A stretch of 64,000 bases of DNA, taken from Paracoccaceae bacterium Fryx2. GTDB lineage: Bacteria > Pseudomonadota > Alphaproteobacteria > Rhodobacterales > Rhodobacteraceae. The notes under the pieces were generated by a model. The model was not told the origin of the DNA, did not search any database, and was given only the letters and a program-made list of their open reading frames with translations. Location of the stretch: contig JAVSGI010000005.1 in assembly GCA_032334235.1 (NCBI GenBank), positions 1,550,001-1,614,000 on the forward strand. The letters run 5' to 3'. The position numbers and the translations under genes are program-made. Below are positions 9,630-18,874 of the stretch, in pieces. Numbering within the stretch: position 1 is the stretch's first letter; every line of letters begins with the position of its first letter.

Positions 9630-9712
9630 CATCGCGTCGGCACGCGCCCTGCGTCGCGGGCAAAGGCTTGCTCCTGACGTCGCGGGCCACGATTTGCTCC
9701 TGACGTCGCGGG
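9623..9712 (+). repeat. Three short direct repeats CTCCTGAC(A/G)TCGCG
   Basis: The 19-bp unit TTGCTCCTGACGTCGCGGG occurs exactly at 9668-9686 and 9694-9712. A diverged core, CTCCTGACATCGCG, lies at 9623-9636 across the end of the SleB-like gene. The spacing is irregular (48 and 26 bp). Purpose unknown. Confidence 0.6.
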
Positions 9713-9800
9713 GCTTGCGCAGCCTGCCGTCTTTGGGCATGGCAGGGCCGCGTGCCGGGGTAATCTGCACGCGCACCCCTGCCGCGCGCCGGAGACCGTG

Positions 9801-10709
9801 ATGACCAGCGACATCTCTCTTGCCTTCGCCCACCCCGAAGAACGGGCCTCGGCCTCGGCCACGGCCGACCCGCGCGACCGCATCTCGCTGCGCGACCATG
9901 TGGTCGAGGTCGAGATCGGCGCCTTCCAGCAGGAACGCGGCACCCGCCAGCGCGTGCGCTTCAACGTGGTGCTCGAGGTCCGCCCCCACCCCGCGCCGCT
10001 GCTCGACGATGTCGACCGCATCCTGTCCTATGACCGCATCACCGAGGCGATTGCCGCCGAACTCGCGGCCGAACGGCTGAACCTGCTGGAAACGCTTGCC
10101 GAACGGGTGGCCGAACGGGTGCTGGCCGAACCGCAGGCGATGCGGGTCTTCGTGCGGATCGAGAAGCTCGACCGCGGGCCGGGCGCGCTGGGGGTCGAGA
10201 TCGTGCGGTCGCGCGCCGAGGTGCCGCTGCGCGCGCTGGGGGCCGACGGCGCCGAACAGGTGCTGCACCCGCTGGTGGCGCATCTCGACAACGCCGCGAT
10301 TGCGGCCCCCGATCTGGCGCAACAGATCGACGCGCTGCTGGGGCACGGGCTGCCGGTGGTGCTGACCGTGGGCCTGCCCGACCTGCCCCGCCCCGAAACC
10401 GGCCACCGCCCGACGCAGCGCCGCATCGACCTGCTGGCGATCGAGCAGAACGCCTGGGTTCTGGCCGCCCGCGACCCGCGCTGCGTGGTGGTCGCCACCC
10501 GGACCGAAATCGACTGGGCCATGCGCAACGGCAAGCTGATCGTCTGGGCGCCATCAAAACTGGTGCTCGATGCCGTCGATGGCCCGCATTCGCGCGAGCC
10601 GGTGGAGCTGGCACTCTGGCTGGCCGAACTTCTGGCGGCGACGCGGCTGGTGGTTCACGGTTCTGTAACACTGCCGGCGGGAAGCCGCGTGCCGGTCGAG
10701 CGCGCCTGA
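9801..10709 (+). CDS. folB: Dihydroneopterin aldolase with a C-terminal extension
   Basis: A 302-residue protein in folate synthesis. Residues about 30-145 are a FolB-type aldolase domain: RISLRDHVVEVEIGAFQQER, then RVRFNVVLEV and SYDRITEAI. This enzyme turns dihydroneopterin into 6-hydroxymethyl-dihydropterin. Typical FolB is only about 120 residues; here some 150 more follow. That tail includes LIVWAPSKLVLDAVDG and LALWLAELLAATRLVVHGS, which vaguely recall the end of small amino-acid-kinase-fold proteins. ATG 9801 follows GGAG by six bases; a GTG directly before it is less likely. It leads a folB-folP-glmM operon. Confidence 0.8.
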   Translation: MTSDISLAFAHPEERASASATADPRDRISLRDHVVEVEIGAFQQERGTRQRVRFNVVLEVRPHPAPLLDDVDRILSYDRITEAIAAELAAERLNLLETLAERVAERVLAEPQAMRVFVRIEKLDRGPGALGVEIVRSRAEVPLRALGADGAEQVLHPLVAHLDNAAIAAPDLAQQIDALLGHGLPVVLTVGLPDLPRPETGHRPTQRRIDLLAIEQNAWVLAARDPRCVVVATRTEIDWAMRNGKLIVWAPSKLVLDAVDGPHSREPVELALWLAELLAATRLVVHGSVTLPAGSRVPVERA

Positions 10710-10755
10710 GGCCCGGCCCTTGCCAAACCCCCATGGCCCGGCCTAACGAGGCGGC

Positions 10756-11766
10756 ATGATCTACCACCGCCCGATCCCGATGCTCGATGCCGCCCGTCCG
10801 CCGGGGGCGGTGCCCCTTGCCGGTGGCTGGTGCTGGTTCGACCGGGTCGAGGTGCTGGAGCGTGGCCAGCCGTCCGCCCTGATCGCCGCCGCCGACCTGC
10901 CCGCCGAGGTGCGCCAGCGCCTGTCCGCGCCGCGCCCCGCGCTTTGCGGCCTGCCGCTGGACCGCCCGCGCCTGATGGGCATCCTGAACGTCACCCCCGA
11001 CAGCTTTTCCGATGGCGGCCGCTTTCTGGACGCCGCCGCCGCGCTGGCGCAGGGGCGTGCGATGGCCGGTGCCGCCGACCTGCTCGACATCGGCGGCGAA
11101 AGCACCCGCCCCGGCGCCGCCGACGTGGCCGTGCCCGACGAGATTGCCCGCACCGCCCCGGTGATCGCTGCCCTGCGCGACGGCGGGCTTGGCCTGCCGA
11201 TCTCGGTCGACACCCGCAAGGCGGCGGTGGCCGAGGCGGCGCTGGCTGCCGGGGCCGACATGGTCAACGATGTCTCGGCCCTGCAATATGACGCCGCCAT
11301 GGCGCCGCTCGCCGCCCGCAGCGGCGTGCCGATCTGCCTGATGCACGCGCAGGGCACCCCCGCCACCATGCAGCACGACCCGCGCTACGACGACGTGCTG
11401 CTGGATGTCTATGACGCGCTGGCCGCCCTCGTGGCGCGGGCCGAGGCGTCGGGCATCGCGCGGGACGCGATGGTTATCGACCCGGGCATAGGCTTCGGCA
11501 AGACGGCGGCGCACAACCTCGCCCTGATCCGCGGGCTGTCGCTGTTTCACGGACTGGGCCTGCCGCTGCTGGTGGGCGCCTCGCGCAAGCGGTTCATCGG
11601 CACCATCGGCGGGGCGGATCAGGCCGACCGGCGGATGCCCGGTTCCATCGCGGTGGCGCTGGCCTGCGTCGCGCAGGGTGCGCAGATCCTGCGGATTCAC
11701 GATGTTCAAGACACAAGGCAGGCGCTTGCCCTCTGGCAGGCCGCAACGCTGGGAGACGACAGATGA
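10756..11766 (+). CDS. folP: Dihydropteroate synthase
   Basis: Dihydropteroate synthase (336 residues) joins p-aminobenzoate to hydroxymethyl-dihydropterin pyrophosphate. The TIM-barrel signatures are complete after an N-terminal extension of about 70 residues: [61 protein letters not shown] and [12 protein letters not shown]. The product of the upstream FolB feeds this step. The TGA stop overlaps the glmM start as ATGA, so the two are translationally coupled. Confidence 0.96.
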   Translation: MIYHRPIPMLDAARPPGAVPLAGGWCWFDRVEVLERGQPSALIAAADLPAEVRQRLSAPRPALCGLPLDRPRLMGILNVTPDSFSDGGRFLDAAAALAQGRAMAGAADLLDIGGESTRPGAADVAVPDEIARTAPVIAALRDGGLGLPISVDTRKAAVAEAALAAGADMVNDVSALQYDAAMAPLAARSGVPICLMHAQGTPATMQHDPRYDDVLLDVYDALAALVARAEASGIARDAMVIDPGIGFGKTAAHNLALIRGLSLFHGLGLPLLVGASRKRFIGTIGGADQADRRMPGSIAVALACVAQGAQILRIHDVQDTRQALALWQAATLGDDR

Positions 11767-13106
11767 CCAGAAAGCTTTTCGGCACCGATGGCGTGCGCGG
11801 CCGGGCCAACACCTATCCGATGACCGCCGAGATGGCGCTGCGGCTGGGTGCGGCGGCGGGGCGCTTCTTTCGCCGCGACGGCGGCGGCGCGCACCGGGTG
11901 GTGATCGGCAAGGACACGCGGCTGTCGGGCTACATGCTGGAAAACGCGCTGACCGCCGGTTTCACCTCGACCGGCATGAACGTGCTGCTGCTGGGGCCCG
12001 TGCCGACCCCGGCGGTGGGCTTCCTGACCCGGTCGATGCGCGCCGATGTGGGCGTGATGATTTCCGCCAGCCACAACCCGCATCAGGACAACGGCATCAA
12101 GTTCTTCGGCCCCGACGGCTTCAAGCTGTCCGACGAGGCGGAGACCGAGATCGAGGCGATTCTGGCGGGCGAGGTCGCGCCCGCCACCGCTGACGACATC
12201 GGCCGCGCCCGGCGGATCGAGGATGGCCGCGGCCGCTATCAGGAATATGCCAAGACCACCTTCCCGGCGGGCCTGCGGCTCGACGGGCTGAAGGTGGTGA
12301 TCGACTGTGCCAACGGCGCCGCCTATCGCGCCGCCCCCGAGGTGCTGTGGGAACTGGGCGCCGAGGTCATTCCGGTCGGCGTGTCGCCCAACGGCACCAA
12401 CATCAACCACCGCTGCGGCTCGACCCACACCGACACGGCGGCCGAAACCGTGGTGTCGCACGGCGCCGATGTCGGCATCTGTCTGGACGGCGACGCCGAC
12501 CGGGTGATGATCCTGGACGAACGCGGCCGGGTGGCCGATGGCGACCAGATCATGGCGCTGCTGGCCGCCCGCTGGGCCGCCGAGGGGCGGCTGCGCGGCA
12601 ACACGCTGGTCGCCACCGTCATGTCCAATCTGGGGCTGGAGCGGTTTCTGACCGCGCAGGGCATCGCGCTGCTGCGCACGCCGGTCGGGGACCGCTACGT
12701 GGTCGAGGCGATGCGGCGCGGCGGCTTCAACCTTGGCGGCGAGCAGTCGGGCCATATCGTGATGACCGACTATGCCACCACCGGCGACGGGCTGATTGCC
12801 GGGTTGCAGTTTCTTTCGGAAATGGCGCGCACCGACCTGCCCGCCTCGTCACTGGTGCGCAGTTTCGAGGTGGTGCCGCAGATGCTGAAGAACGTGCGCT
12901 ATGGTGCCGGGTCGCAGCCGCTGGCCGCCGCTTCGGTGCAGGCGGTGATTGCGGCGGCCGAGGTTCGGCTGAACGGGTCGGGGCGGCTTCTGATCCGCAA
13001 GTCGGGCACCGAGCCGCTGGTGCGGGTGATGGCCGAATGCGAGGACGAGGTGCTGCTGGCCGATGTGGTTGAGGGCATCGTGGCGGCGGTGCAGGCGGCG
13101 GTCTGA
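11763..13106 (+). CDS. glmM: Phosphoglucosamine mutase
   Basis: Phosphoglucosamine mutase (447 residues) converts glucosamine-6-phosphate to glucosamine-1-phosphate for UDP-GlcNAc and hence wall and LPS synthesis. It has the N-terminal [13 protein letters not shown], the phosphoserine loop [13 protein letters not shown] (active Ser103), the Mg-binding [12 protein letters not shown], the sugar loop GGEQSGHIV and the phosphate-binding [14 protein letters not shown]. Length and motifs are standard. The folP-glmM coupling is common in bacteria. A perfect hairpin follows the stop. Confidence 0.97.
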   Translation: MTRKLFGTDGVRGRANTYPMTAEMALRLGAAAGRFFRRDGGGAHRVVIGKDTRLSGYMLENALTAGFTSTGMNVLLLGPVPTPAVGFLTRSMRADVGVMISASHNPHQDNGIKFFGPDGFKLSDEAETEIEAILAGEVAPATADDIGRARRIEDGRGRYQEYAKTTFPAGLRLDGLKVVIDCANGAAYRAAPEVLWELGAEVIPVGVSPNGTNINHRCGSTHTDTAAETVVSHGADVGICLDGDADRVMILDERGRVADGDQIMALLAARWAAEGRLRGNTLVATVMSNLGLERFLTAQGIALLRTPVGDRYVVEAMRRGGFNLGGEQSGHIVMTDYATTGDGLIAGLQFLSEMARTDLPASSLVRSFEVVPQMLKNVRYGAGSQPLAAASVQAVIAAAEVRLNGSGRLLIRKSGTEPLVRVMAECEDEVLLADVVEGIVAAVQAAV

Positions 13107-13121
13107 CGGGCTGGCTTTTTC

Positions 13122-13151
13122 GCAGGGCCGGGGCAACGTGCCCGGCCCTGC
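13122..13151. terminator. Hairpin between convergent glmM and glyS
   Basis: GCAGGGCCGGG / CCCGGCCCTGC form a perfect 11-bp stem with an 8-base loop. A T5 run follows 15 bases later, inside a dispersed-repeat copy (GGTATTTTTACCAAGAAGAA, 13161-13180). It probably ends both genes. Confidence 0.65.
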
Positions 13152-13159
13152 CGCCGGAT

Positions 13160-13181
13160 GGGTATTTTTACCAAGAAGAAA
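13160..13181. repeat. Dispersed intergenic element, TTCTTGGNCCAAATA family (copy 2)
   Basis: GGTATTTTTACCAAGAAGAA is the reverse complement of the core TTCTTCTTGG-TAAAAATACC, related to the copies near 3580, 44464, 44520 and 50261. It lies between convergent glmM and glyS, directly after a hairpin. Confidence 0.55.
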
Positions 13182-13187
13182 CCGCGG

Positions 13188-15470
13188 TCAGCCTTCGATC
13201 TTCGTCAGGTCCGCGACACCCTGGCAGATGGTGCGGATGCGGTGCAGCAGGTTCAGCCGGTTGCGCCGGATGATCGGGCTGTCGGCATTGACCTGCACGG
13301 CGGTGAAGAAGGCGTCGATCGGCGCGCGCAGGGCGGCCATGGCGGCCATGGCGGCGACGAAATCCTCGGCCTTCATTGCGGGCAGGATGGCGGCCTCGGC
13401 GGCGTCGAGCGCGGCGAACAGGGCGCGTTCCTCGTCGGTCTCGGCGAACTTCGGGTCGGCGCCGAAGGAGTATTCGACGCCGTCCTTGGTTTGTTCGTCA
13501 GTCAGCAGCTTGTTGGCCCGCTTGAAGCCTTGCAGCAGGTTGGGGCCATCGTCGGTCTTGAGGAAAGCCGCGAGGCTTTCCGCGCGCTTGACCAGCAGGG
13601 TGAGGTCGTCATTGCCGGGCATGGCGAGGCAGGCGTCGATCACGTCGTGACGGATGCCCTGATCGCGCAGGTAGACTTTGAGGCGGTCGTGGGAGAATGC
13701 GAGGAGGCTTTGCCTCTCTTCCACATTTCCCGCCAAAACTCTTGCCGCAATAGTCTCTGCGGCAGCTCTACGCTCGTCGAGTGTCAGTTCATCAGAGCCG
13801 ATTGACCTCGCAAGGTAATCAAGCACATCGGTCGATTTCCAATCTTCTGCGGAGTGGAGCAAAGGAAGTGTTGACCCAATGCGCGACAGCCCGGAGAGGA
13901 ATGCGGGTTCGGTTCGAAAATTTAGCAAGCTGTCACCTGTGACGCGCCTAAACGCGGGAACTGTTGTATCAGTCAGGTTCACCCGCACCCCATTCCCCAG
14001 CACCAACCGTATCACCCCCAACGCCGCCCGCCGCAGCGCATAGGGGTCTTTAGACCCCGTGGGTTTCTCATCTATCGCCCAGAACCCCGTCAGCGTGTCG
14101 ATCTTGTCGGCCAGTGCCACGGCGACGCTTACAGGGTCGGTGGGCACGTCGTCGGAGGCGCCGAGCGGTTTCCAGTGCATCTCGCAGGCCTCGGGCACGC
14201 CGGAGTCGTGGCCGGCGGCGGTGGCGTAGTAGCGGCCCATCAGGCCCTGCAACTCGGGGAATTCGCCGACCATGGCCGATTGCAGGTCGGCCTTGCAGAT
14301 CCGGGCGGCTTCGGCGGCGAGGTCGGGGGCGGCGCCGACCAAAGGCGCGATCTCGCGCGCCAAAGCCTCGATCCGCAGCACGCGGTCGGCCTGTGACCCC
14401 AGCTTGTTGTGGAAGGTAACCGAGGCCAGCCCCCTGGCCATACCTTCCATCCCGACCGCGTGGACGGTGCGCAAGTCATTCTCCCAGAAGAACTTCGCGT
14501 CCGACAGGCGGGCCGACAGCACCTTCTGGTTGCCCGCAAGGATCGTCGCGCCATCGTCGGCGGTGACGGTGTTGGCGACGGTGACGAAGCCTTCGATGCG
14601 CCCGGTACGGGGGTTCTTCACCGAAAAGAACTTCTGGTGGGTCCGCATCGAGGTTTGCAGCACCTCGGGCGGCAGGTCGAGGAAACCCGCGTCAATCGCC
14701 CCCAGCAGCACCACCGGCCATTCCACCAGCCCCGCCACCTCGGCCAAGAGGGCGGCATCCGGCACCACCTCCAGCCCCTGCGCGAAGGCCTGGGTGGTGG
14801 CATCGTGCCAGATCTGCGCTTCGCGTTCGGCGGCATCAAGCATCACGAAGGCGCGTTTCAGCTTCGCCGCGTAGTCGTCGAAGTTTGAGACCGGGAAGCG
14901 CGCGGGCGCGAGGAAGCGGTGGCCTGCGGTGCTGTTGCCCGCCGTCAGGTGATCGACCGTCACCGGCACGACCTCGGGCCCATGGTCGTCGGTCAGAAGG
15001 CACAGGATCGAATGCAGCGGGCGCACCCAGCGCAAAGACCCGCTGCCCCAGCGCATCGACTTCGGCCAGGGAAAGGCGCGGATCGTCGCTTCCAGCACCT
15101 CGGCCACGATCTCGGCCGCCGGCCTGCCCGGCTTTTCGATCACCGCGAACCAGACCTGGCCCTTCTTGTCATCGCGCAGTTCAAGCTGCTCGCGCGAAAG
15201 GCCGGTGGAGCGCAAAAAGCCCTGCAAAGCCGCCTCCGGCGCGGTGGCGTTTGGCCCCTTGCGTTCTTCCCGCAGCGCCGGGCTGGCGGCGGTCAAGCCC
15301 TGAACGGTCAGCACCAGACGGCGCGGGGTCGAGAAGGCACCGGCCGAGGCATAGGTGAGGCCCGCCTCGACCAGACCGTCGGTCACCAGCTTCTTCAGGT
15401 CGTCGCGGGCGCGGGCCTGCATCCGTGCCGGGATTTCCTCGGAGAACAGTTCGATCAGCAGGTCGGGCAT
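13188..15470 (-). CDS. glyS: Glycyl-tRNA synthetase, beta subunit
   Basis: The beta subunit of the alpha2-beta2 glycyl-tRNA synthetase (760 residues), which binds tRNA-Gly. Family hallmarks include MPDLLIELFSEEIPARMQ, SMRWGSGSLRWVRPLHSIL, QTSMRTHQKFFSV, FFWENDLRT, KDPYALRRAALGVIRLVL and the C-terminal HDRLKVYLRDQGIRHDVIDA. It is somewhat longer than most bacterial GlyS (about 690-750). The segment between NGVRVNL and EERQSLLAF (about 80 residues) is encoded by unusually AT-rich DNA and looks inserted or exchanged. It is the third gene of glyQ-DUF6446-glyS. Confidence 0.96.
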   Translation of the reverse strand: MPDLLIELFSEEIPARMQARARDDLKKLVTDGLVEAGLTYASAGAFSTPRRLVLTVQGLTAASPALREERKGPNATAPEAALQGFLRSTGLSREQLELRDDKKGQVWFAVIEKPGRPAAEIVAEVLEATIRAFPWPKSMRWGSGSLRWVRPLHSILCLLTDDHGPEVVPVTVDHLTAGNSTAGHRFLAPARFPVSNFDDYAAKLKRAFVMLDAAEREAQIWHDATTQAFAQGLEVVPDAALLAEVAGLVEWPVVLLGAIDAGFLDLPPEVLQTSMRTHQKFFSVKNPRTGRIEGFVTVANTVTADDGATILAGNQKVLSARLSDAKFFWENDLRTVHAVGMEGMARGLASVTFHNKLGSQADRVLRIEALAREIAPLVGAAPDLAAEAARICKADLQSAMVGEFPELQGLMGRYYATAAGHDSGVPEACEMHWKPLGASDDVPTDPVSVAVALADKIDTLTGFWAIDEKPTGSKDPYALRRAALGVIRLVLGNGVRVNLTDTTVPAFRRVTGDSLLNFRTEPAFLSGLSRIGSTLPLLHSAEDWKSTDVLDYLARSIGSDELTLDERRAAAETIAARVLAGNVEERQSLLAFSHDRLKVYLRDQGIRHDVIDACLAMPGNDDLTLLVKRAESLAAFLKTDDGPNLLQGFKRANKLLTDEQTKDGVEYSFGADPKFAETDEERALFAALDAAEAAILPAMKAEDFVAAMAAMAALRAPIDAFFTAVQVNADSPIIRRNRLNLLHRIRTICQGVADLTKIEG
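13681..13980 (-). other. Low-GC segment within glyS
   Basis: Counting bases gives 163 G+C in these 300 (54%), against well over 60% in the flanking glyS DNA. Codons such as TCA, TTT and AAA cluster here. It encodes the poorly conserved region between KDPYALRRAALGVIRLVL and the RLKVYLRDQ motif. The reading frame is intact. Confidence 0.7.
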
Positions 15471-15474
15471 GGGA

Positions 15475-15948
15475 TCACTCGGTCTCGCTCTGGTTCATCT
15501 GGTGCCAGGCGAAGGCCCGGCCATCGGGAAACACCGCCACGACACGGTCGATGCCGGGGACAATGTCGGGTTCCGACAGGAAGGCGATGGCCTCGCCGGT
15601 TTCCAGCGCCGCGCCGATGCGCGCCGCGTCGAAGCAGTCGAACCAGCCGGGGGCAATCAGCGGGGTGGCGGCATCATACACGCGGTAGGTCTCGGTCAGC
15701 ATCGCCTGCGACAGGGGCGTGGTGAAGCAGGCGCGAAAGCGCAGCGGCGACGAGCTGGCGTCGATGCCGGTCACGTCATCGGCCACGATCACCTCGGGCA
15801 CCGCGCCGATGATCGGGGTCAGCCGGATTTCGGCGCCGGGGGTGAAGGCCACCGGCTGATAGAACGCATAGACCTGCGTCCAGTAAAGCACGACCCCTGC
15901 GGCAAGCGCGCTCAGCACGATGAAGCCTCCGACCAGCTTGCCATTCAC
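15475..15948 (-). CDS. DUF6446 family membrane-anchored protein
   Basis: A 157-residue protein: one N-terminal membrane anchor ([20 protein letters not shown]), then an exported globular domain with two Cys residues (FRACFTTPL and [10 protein letters not shown]). The start is GTG 15948, overlapping the glyQ stop as GTGA; it ends four bases before glyS. It is recognised from memory as DUF6446, a Rhodobacteraceae family found between the two glycyl-tRNA synthetase genes. The role is unknown, and a membrane protein inside an aminoacyl-tRNA synthetase operon is unexplained. Confidence 0.8.
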   Translation of the reverse strand: MNGKLVGGFIVLSALAAGVVLYWTQVYAFYQPVAFTPGAEIRLTPIIGAVPEVIVADDVTGIDASSSPLRFRACFTTPLSQAMLTETYRVYDAATPLIAPGWFDCFDAARIGAALETGEAIAFLSEPDIVPGIDRVVAVFPDGRAFAWHQMNQSETE

Positions 15949-16868
15949 GCGGCCATCCCCGCTTCGGTGGTGACGAACGCATCGGCGCAGCGTTTGGCCA
16001 GGGCCCGCACCCGGCCGATATAGGCCTGCCGTTCGGTGACCGAGATCACGCCGCGCGCGTCGAGCAGGTTGAACAGGTGGCTGGCCTTGATGCACTGGTC
16101 ATAGGCGGGATGCGCCATGACGATCAGCCGCCCGGCCTTGTCGTGCGGTTCGGCCGACAGGATGCGGTCGCATTCCGCCTCGGCATCCTCGAAATGGCGC
16201 AGAAGCATCGCGGTATCGGCCTGATCGAAGTTCCAGCGCGAGTATTCCTGTTCGGTCTGGCGGAACACGTCGCCATAGGTCAGCGGGATCGGGCTTTGCG
16301 GGTCGTTGAAGGGCATGTCCATCACGTGATCGACCCCCAGCACATACATCGCCAGCCGCTCCAGCCCGTAGGTCAGCTCGCCCGCCACGGGGCGGCAGTC
16401 GTGCCCGCCGACCTGCTGGAAGTAGGTGAACTGGCTGACCTCCATCCCGTCGCACCAGATTTCCCAGCCAAGGCCCCAGGCGCCCAGCGTCGGGCTTTCC
16501 CAGTCATCCTCGACAAAGCGGATGTCGTGCAGGGCGGCGTCGATGCCGATGGCGGCAAGGCTGCCCAGATAGAGCTCCTGCAGGTCGGGCGGCGACGGTT
16601 TGATCAGCACCTGATACTGGTAATAGTGCTGCAGGCGGTTCGGGTTCTCGCCATAGCGCCCGTCGGTCGGGCGGCGCGAGGGCTGCACATAGGCTGCCGC
16701 CCAGGGCTTGGCCCCCAGCGCGCGCAGCGTGGTTGCGGGGTGGAAGGTGCCGGCCCCCACCTCCATGTCATAGGGTTGCAGCACGGCGCAGCCCTGCCTG
16801 CCCCAATACGTCATCAACCGCAGGATGATCTCCTGAAAGCTGCGCGGGGTGTCGGTTTGGGCGGTCAT
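15945..16868 (-). CDS. glyQ: Glycyl-tRNA synthetase, alpha subunit
   Basis: The catalytic alpha subunit of heterotetrameric glycyl-tRNA synthetase (307 residues), a class II enzyme. It is highly conserved: [83 protein letters not shown] and [18 protein letters not shown] 16868 follows a GAGG and gives the family length; Met codons further upstream would add about 30 unlike residues. It heads the glyQ-DUF6446-glyS operon. Confidence 0.97.
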   Translation of the reverse strand: MTAQTDTPRSFQEIILRLMTYWGRQGCAVLQPYDMEVGAGTFHPATTLRALGAKPWAAAYVQPSRRPTDGRYGENPNRLQHYYQYQVLIKPSPPDLQELYLGSLAAIGIDAALHDIRFVEDDWESPTLGAWGLGWEIWCDGMEVSQFTYFQQVGGHDCRPVAGELTYGLERLAMYVLGVDHVMDMPFNDPQSPIPLTYGDVFRQTEQEYSRWNFDQADTAMLLRHFEDAEAECDRILSAEPHDKAGRLIVMAHPAYDQCIKASHLFNLLDARGVISVTERQAYIGRVRALAKRCADAFVTTEAGMAA

Positions 16869-17030
16869 GCGGAACCTCGTGAAAACCGCCTTCTCCATAG
16901 GCAACGGGGGCGGAAGGGTCAATGCGGGGTGGCCCGGCCTGCGGGCAGAATCGACGTGCATCTGCCGCCTGCTCTGTTAATTTCGCACGACATCTGGGTG
17001 TGACAGGCAAGTGACGGGATCAATCTGACA

Positions 17031-18827
17031 ATGAGACACGCGGTTTTTCTTCTGTGCCTGTCGGTGGCGCTGGTGTTCGGGGCGGCGGCGCGGGCACAGG
17101 ATCAGGTCTGGGTGCAGATCGAGGCTCAGCCGACCCTGCGGCAGGCCGAAGAACGCGCGCGCGCCTATACCGGCGTGTTTCCCGACGTGGCGGGGTTTCA
17201 GCTGACCTCGGGCTGGTATGCGATCGTGCTGGGGCCCTATGCGGCCGACATGGCGGCGGCGCGTCTGGGTGCGCTGCGCAACGAACGGCTGATCCCGGGC
17301 GACAGCTTTCTGGCCGATGGCCGCAATTTCCGGTCGCAGTTCTGGCCGGTGGGCCAGGGCGCGCTGCCGCCCGAGGTGGCGGCCCAACCGCTGCCCGACC
17401 CGGTGGCCGAGTCCGTGGCCGACCCGCTGATGCAGCCGCCCCCGGCGCCCGAAGTGCTGGCCGCCCCCGAACCCGAATCCGAGCCCGCCACCCTGCCCGA
17501 GGAAACCCCCGCCGAGGCGCGCCGTGTCGAAGCGGCGCTGAACCGCGACGACCGGCTGGCGTTGCAGACAGCCCTGCAATGGTTCGGGCATTACCGCTCG
17601 GCAATCGACGGCGCCTTCGGGCCGGGCACCCGCAACGCGATGGCCGCCTGGCAGGAGGCCAATGCGCTGCCCCCGACCGGAATCCTGACCACGGCGCAGC
17701 GCGCGCTCCTGCTGGATGCCTACGGGCAGGCGCAGGCCGAGCTTGGCCTTGCCACCGTCACCGAACCAGAGGCCGGGATCGAGATCACCCTGCCGCTGGC
17801 GCTGGTTGCCTTTGACCATTACGAGCCGCCCTTCGTGCATTTCGCCGAAAAGGGCGGGTCGGGGGTGCGGGTGATCCTGATCAGCCAGCCGGGCGACCAG
17901 GGCACGCTTTACGGGCTTTACGACATCCTGCAGACGCTGGAGGCGGTGCCGCTGGATGGTCCGCGCGAACGCGGCGAACGATCGTTCACCATTTCCGGGC
18001 GCAGCGCCACGCTGGAAAGCCACACCTACGCCGAACTGTCGCAAGGGCTGGTCAAGGGCTACATGCTGGTCTGGAACCCGGCCGACGGCGAACGCATGGC
18101 GCGGGTGCTGGCGGCGATGCAGGCGAGCTTCCGCCCGGTGGGCGAACGGGCGCTGGACCCCGGTCTGGTGCCGATGGCGGCCGAACAGCGCAAGGGCCTG
18201 CTGTCGGGGCTGGAGGTGCGCCGCCCGCTGCGGTCGCGCAGCGGCTTCTACGTCGATACCTCGGGCGCGGTGCTGACCACGACCGAGGCCACGACCGGCT
18301 GCGCCCGCATCACCATCGACCGCGATCAGGAGGCGGATCTGGTGCTTTCCGACCCGGCACTGGGCATCGCGCTCTTGCGCCCGCGCGTGGCGCTGGCCCC
18401 GGCCGCGGTGGCGCAGGTGCAGACCGGGGCGCTGCGGCTGGGCGCCGAGGTGGCGGTGTCGGGCTATTCCTACGAGGATCTGCTGCCGTCACCGACCCTG
18501 ACCTTCGGCACGCTGGAGGATGACAAGGGCCTGAACGGCGAATCCGGTCTGGTCCGCCTGACGCTGGAGGCGCTGCCGGGCGACGCCGGCGGGCCGGTGA
18601 TCGACGCGGCGGGCGGCGTGCTGGGCATGTTGCTGCCGCGCGCCGACGGCGGCACGAGGCAGTTGCCGGCCGAGGTGGCCTTTGCCGTCAGCGGCACCGG
18701 CCTTGCCGCGAAACTGGCCGGGGCGGGCATCATGGTGCCGGTTTCCACCCGGCAGGGGGCGCTGGCGCCCGAAGACCTCGGTCGCCTTGCGACCGGCATG
18801 ACGGCGCTGGTATCCTGCTGGAACTGA
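17031..18827 (+). CDS. Exported SPOR / peptidoglycan-binding / inactive trypsin-like protein
   Basis: A 598-residue secreted protein. A signal peptide (MRHAVFLLCLSVALVFGAAARAQ) is followed by a SPOR-like repeat (VWVQIEAQPTLRQAEERARA...GWYAIVLGPY), a Pro-rich linker, a PG_binding_1 domain (LQTALQWFGHYRSAIDGAFGPGTRNAMAAWQ, about residues 178-210) and a C-terminal trypsin-like fold. The protease site is broken. The GNSGGP Ser is Ala519 in LPGDAGGPVID, and the usual TNxHV histidine region reads VLTTTEATTGC. It is probably a wall-binding scaffold rather than an enzyme. It is divergent from glyQ and convergent with trkH. Confidence 0.8.
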   Translation: MRHAVFLLCLSVALVFGAAARAQDQVWVQIEAQPTLRQAEERARAYTGVFPDVAGFQLTSGWYAIVLGPYAADMAAARLGALRNERLIPGDSFLADGRNFRSQFWPVGQGALPPEVAAQPLPDPVAESVADPLMQPPPAPEVLAAPEPESEPATLPEETPAEARRVEAALNRDDRLALQTALQWFGHYRSAIDGAFGPGTRNAMAAWQEANALPPTGILTTAQRALLLDAYGQAQAELGLATVTEPEAGIEITLPLALVAFDHYEPPFVHFAEKGGSGVRVILISQPGDQGTLYGLYDILQTLEAVPLDGPRERGERSFTISGRSATLESHTYAELSQGLVKGYMLVWNPADGERMARVLAAMQASFRPVGERALDPGLVPMAAEQRKGLLSGLEVRRPLRSRSGFYVDTSGAVLTTTEATTGCARITIDRDQEADLVLSDPALGIALLRPRVALAPAAVAQVQTGALRLGAEVAVSGYSYEDLLPSPTLTFGTLEDDKGLNGESGLVRLTLEALPGDAGGPVIDAAGGVLGMLLPRADGGTRQLPAEVAFAVSGTGLAAKLAGAGIMVPVSTRQGALAPEDLGRLATGMTALVSCWN

Positions 18828-18834
18828 CGGCGCG

Positions 18835-18858
18835 TGGCCGTGCCTTCGGGTGCGGCCA
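18835..18858. terminator. UUCG hairpin between convergent genes
   Basis: TGGCCGTGCC / GGTGCGGCCA form a 10-bp stem (two G-T pairs) with a TTCG loop, between the pseudoprotease gene and trkH. It is probably a bidirectional terminator. Confidence 0.6.
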
Positions 18859-18874
18859 TGGCCTGCGGCGTGTC

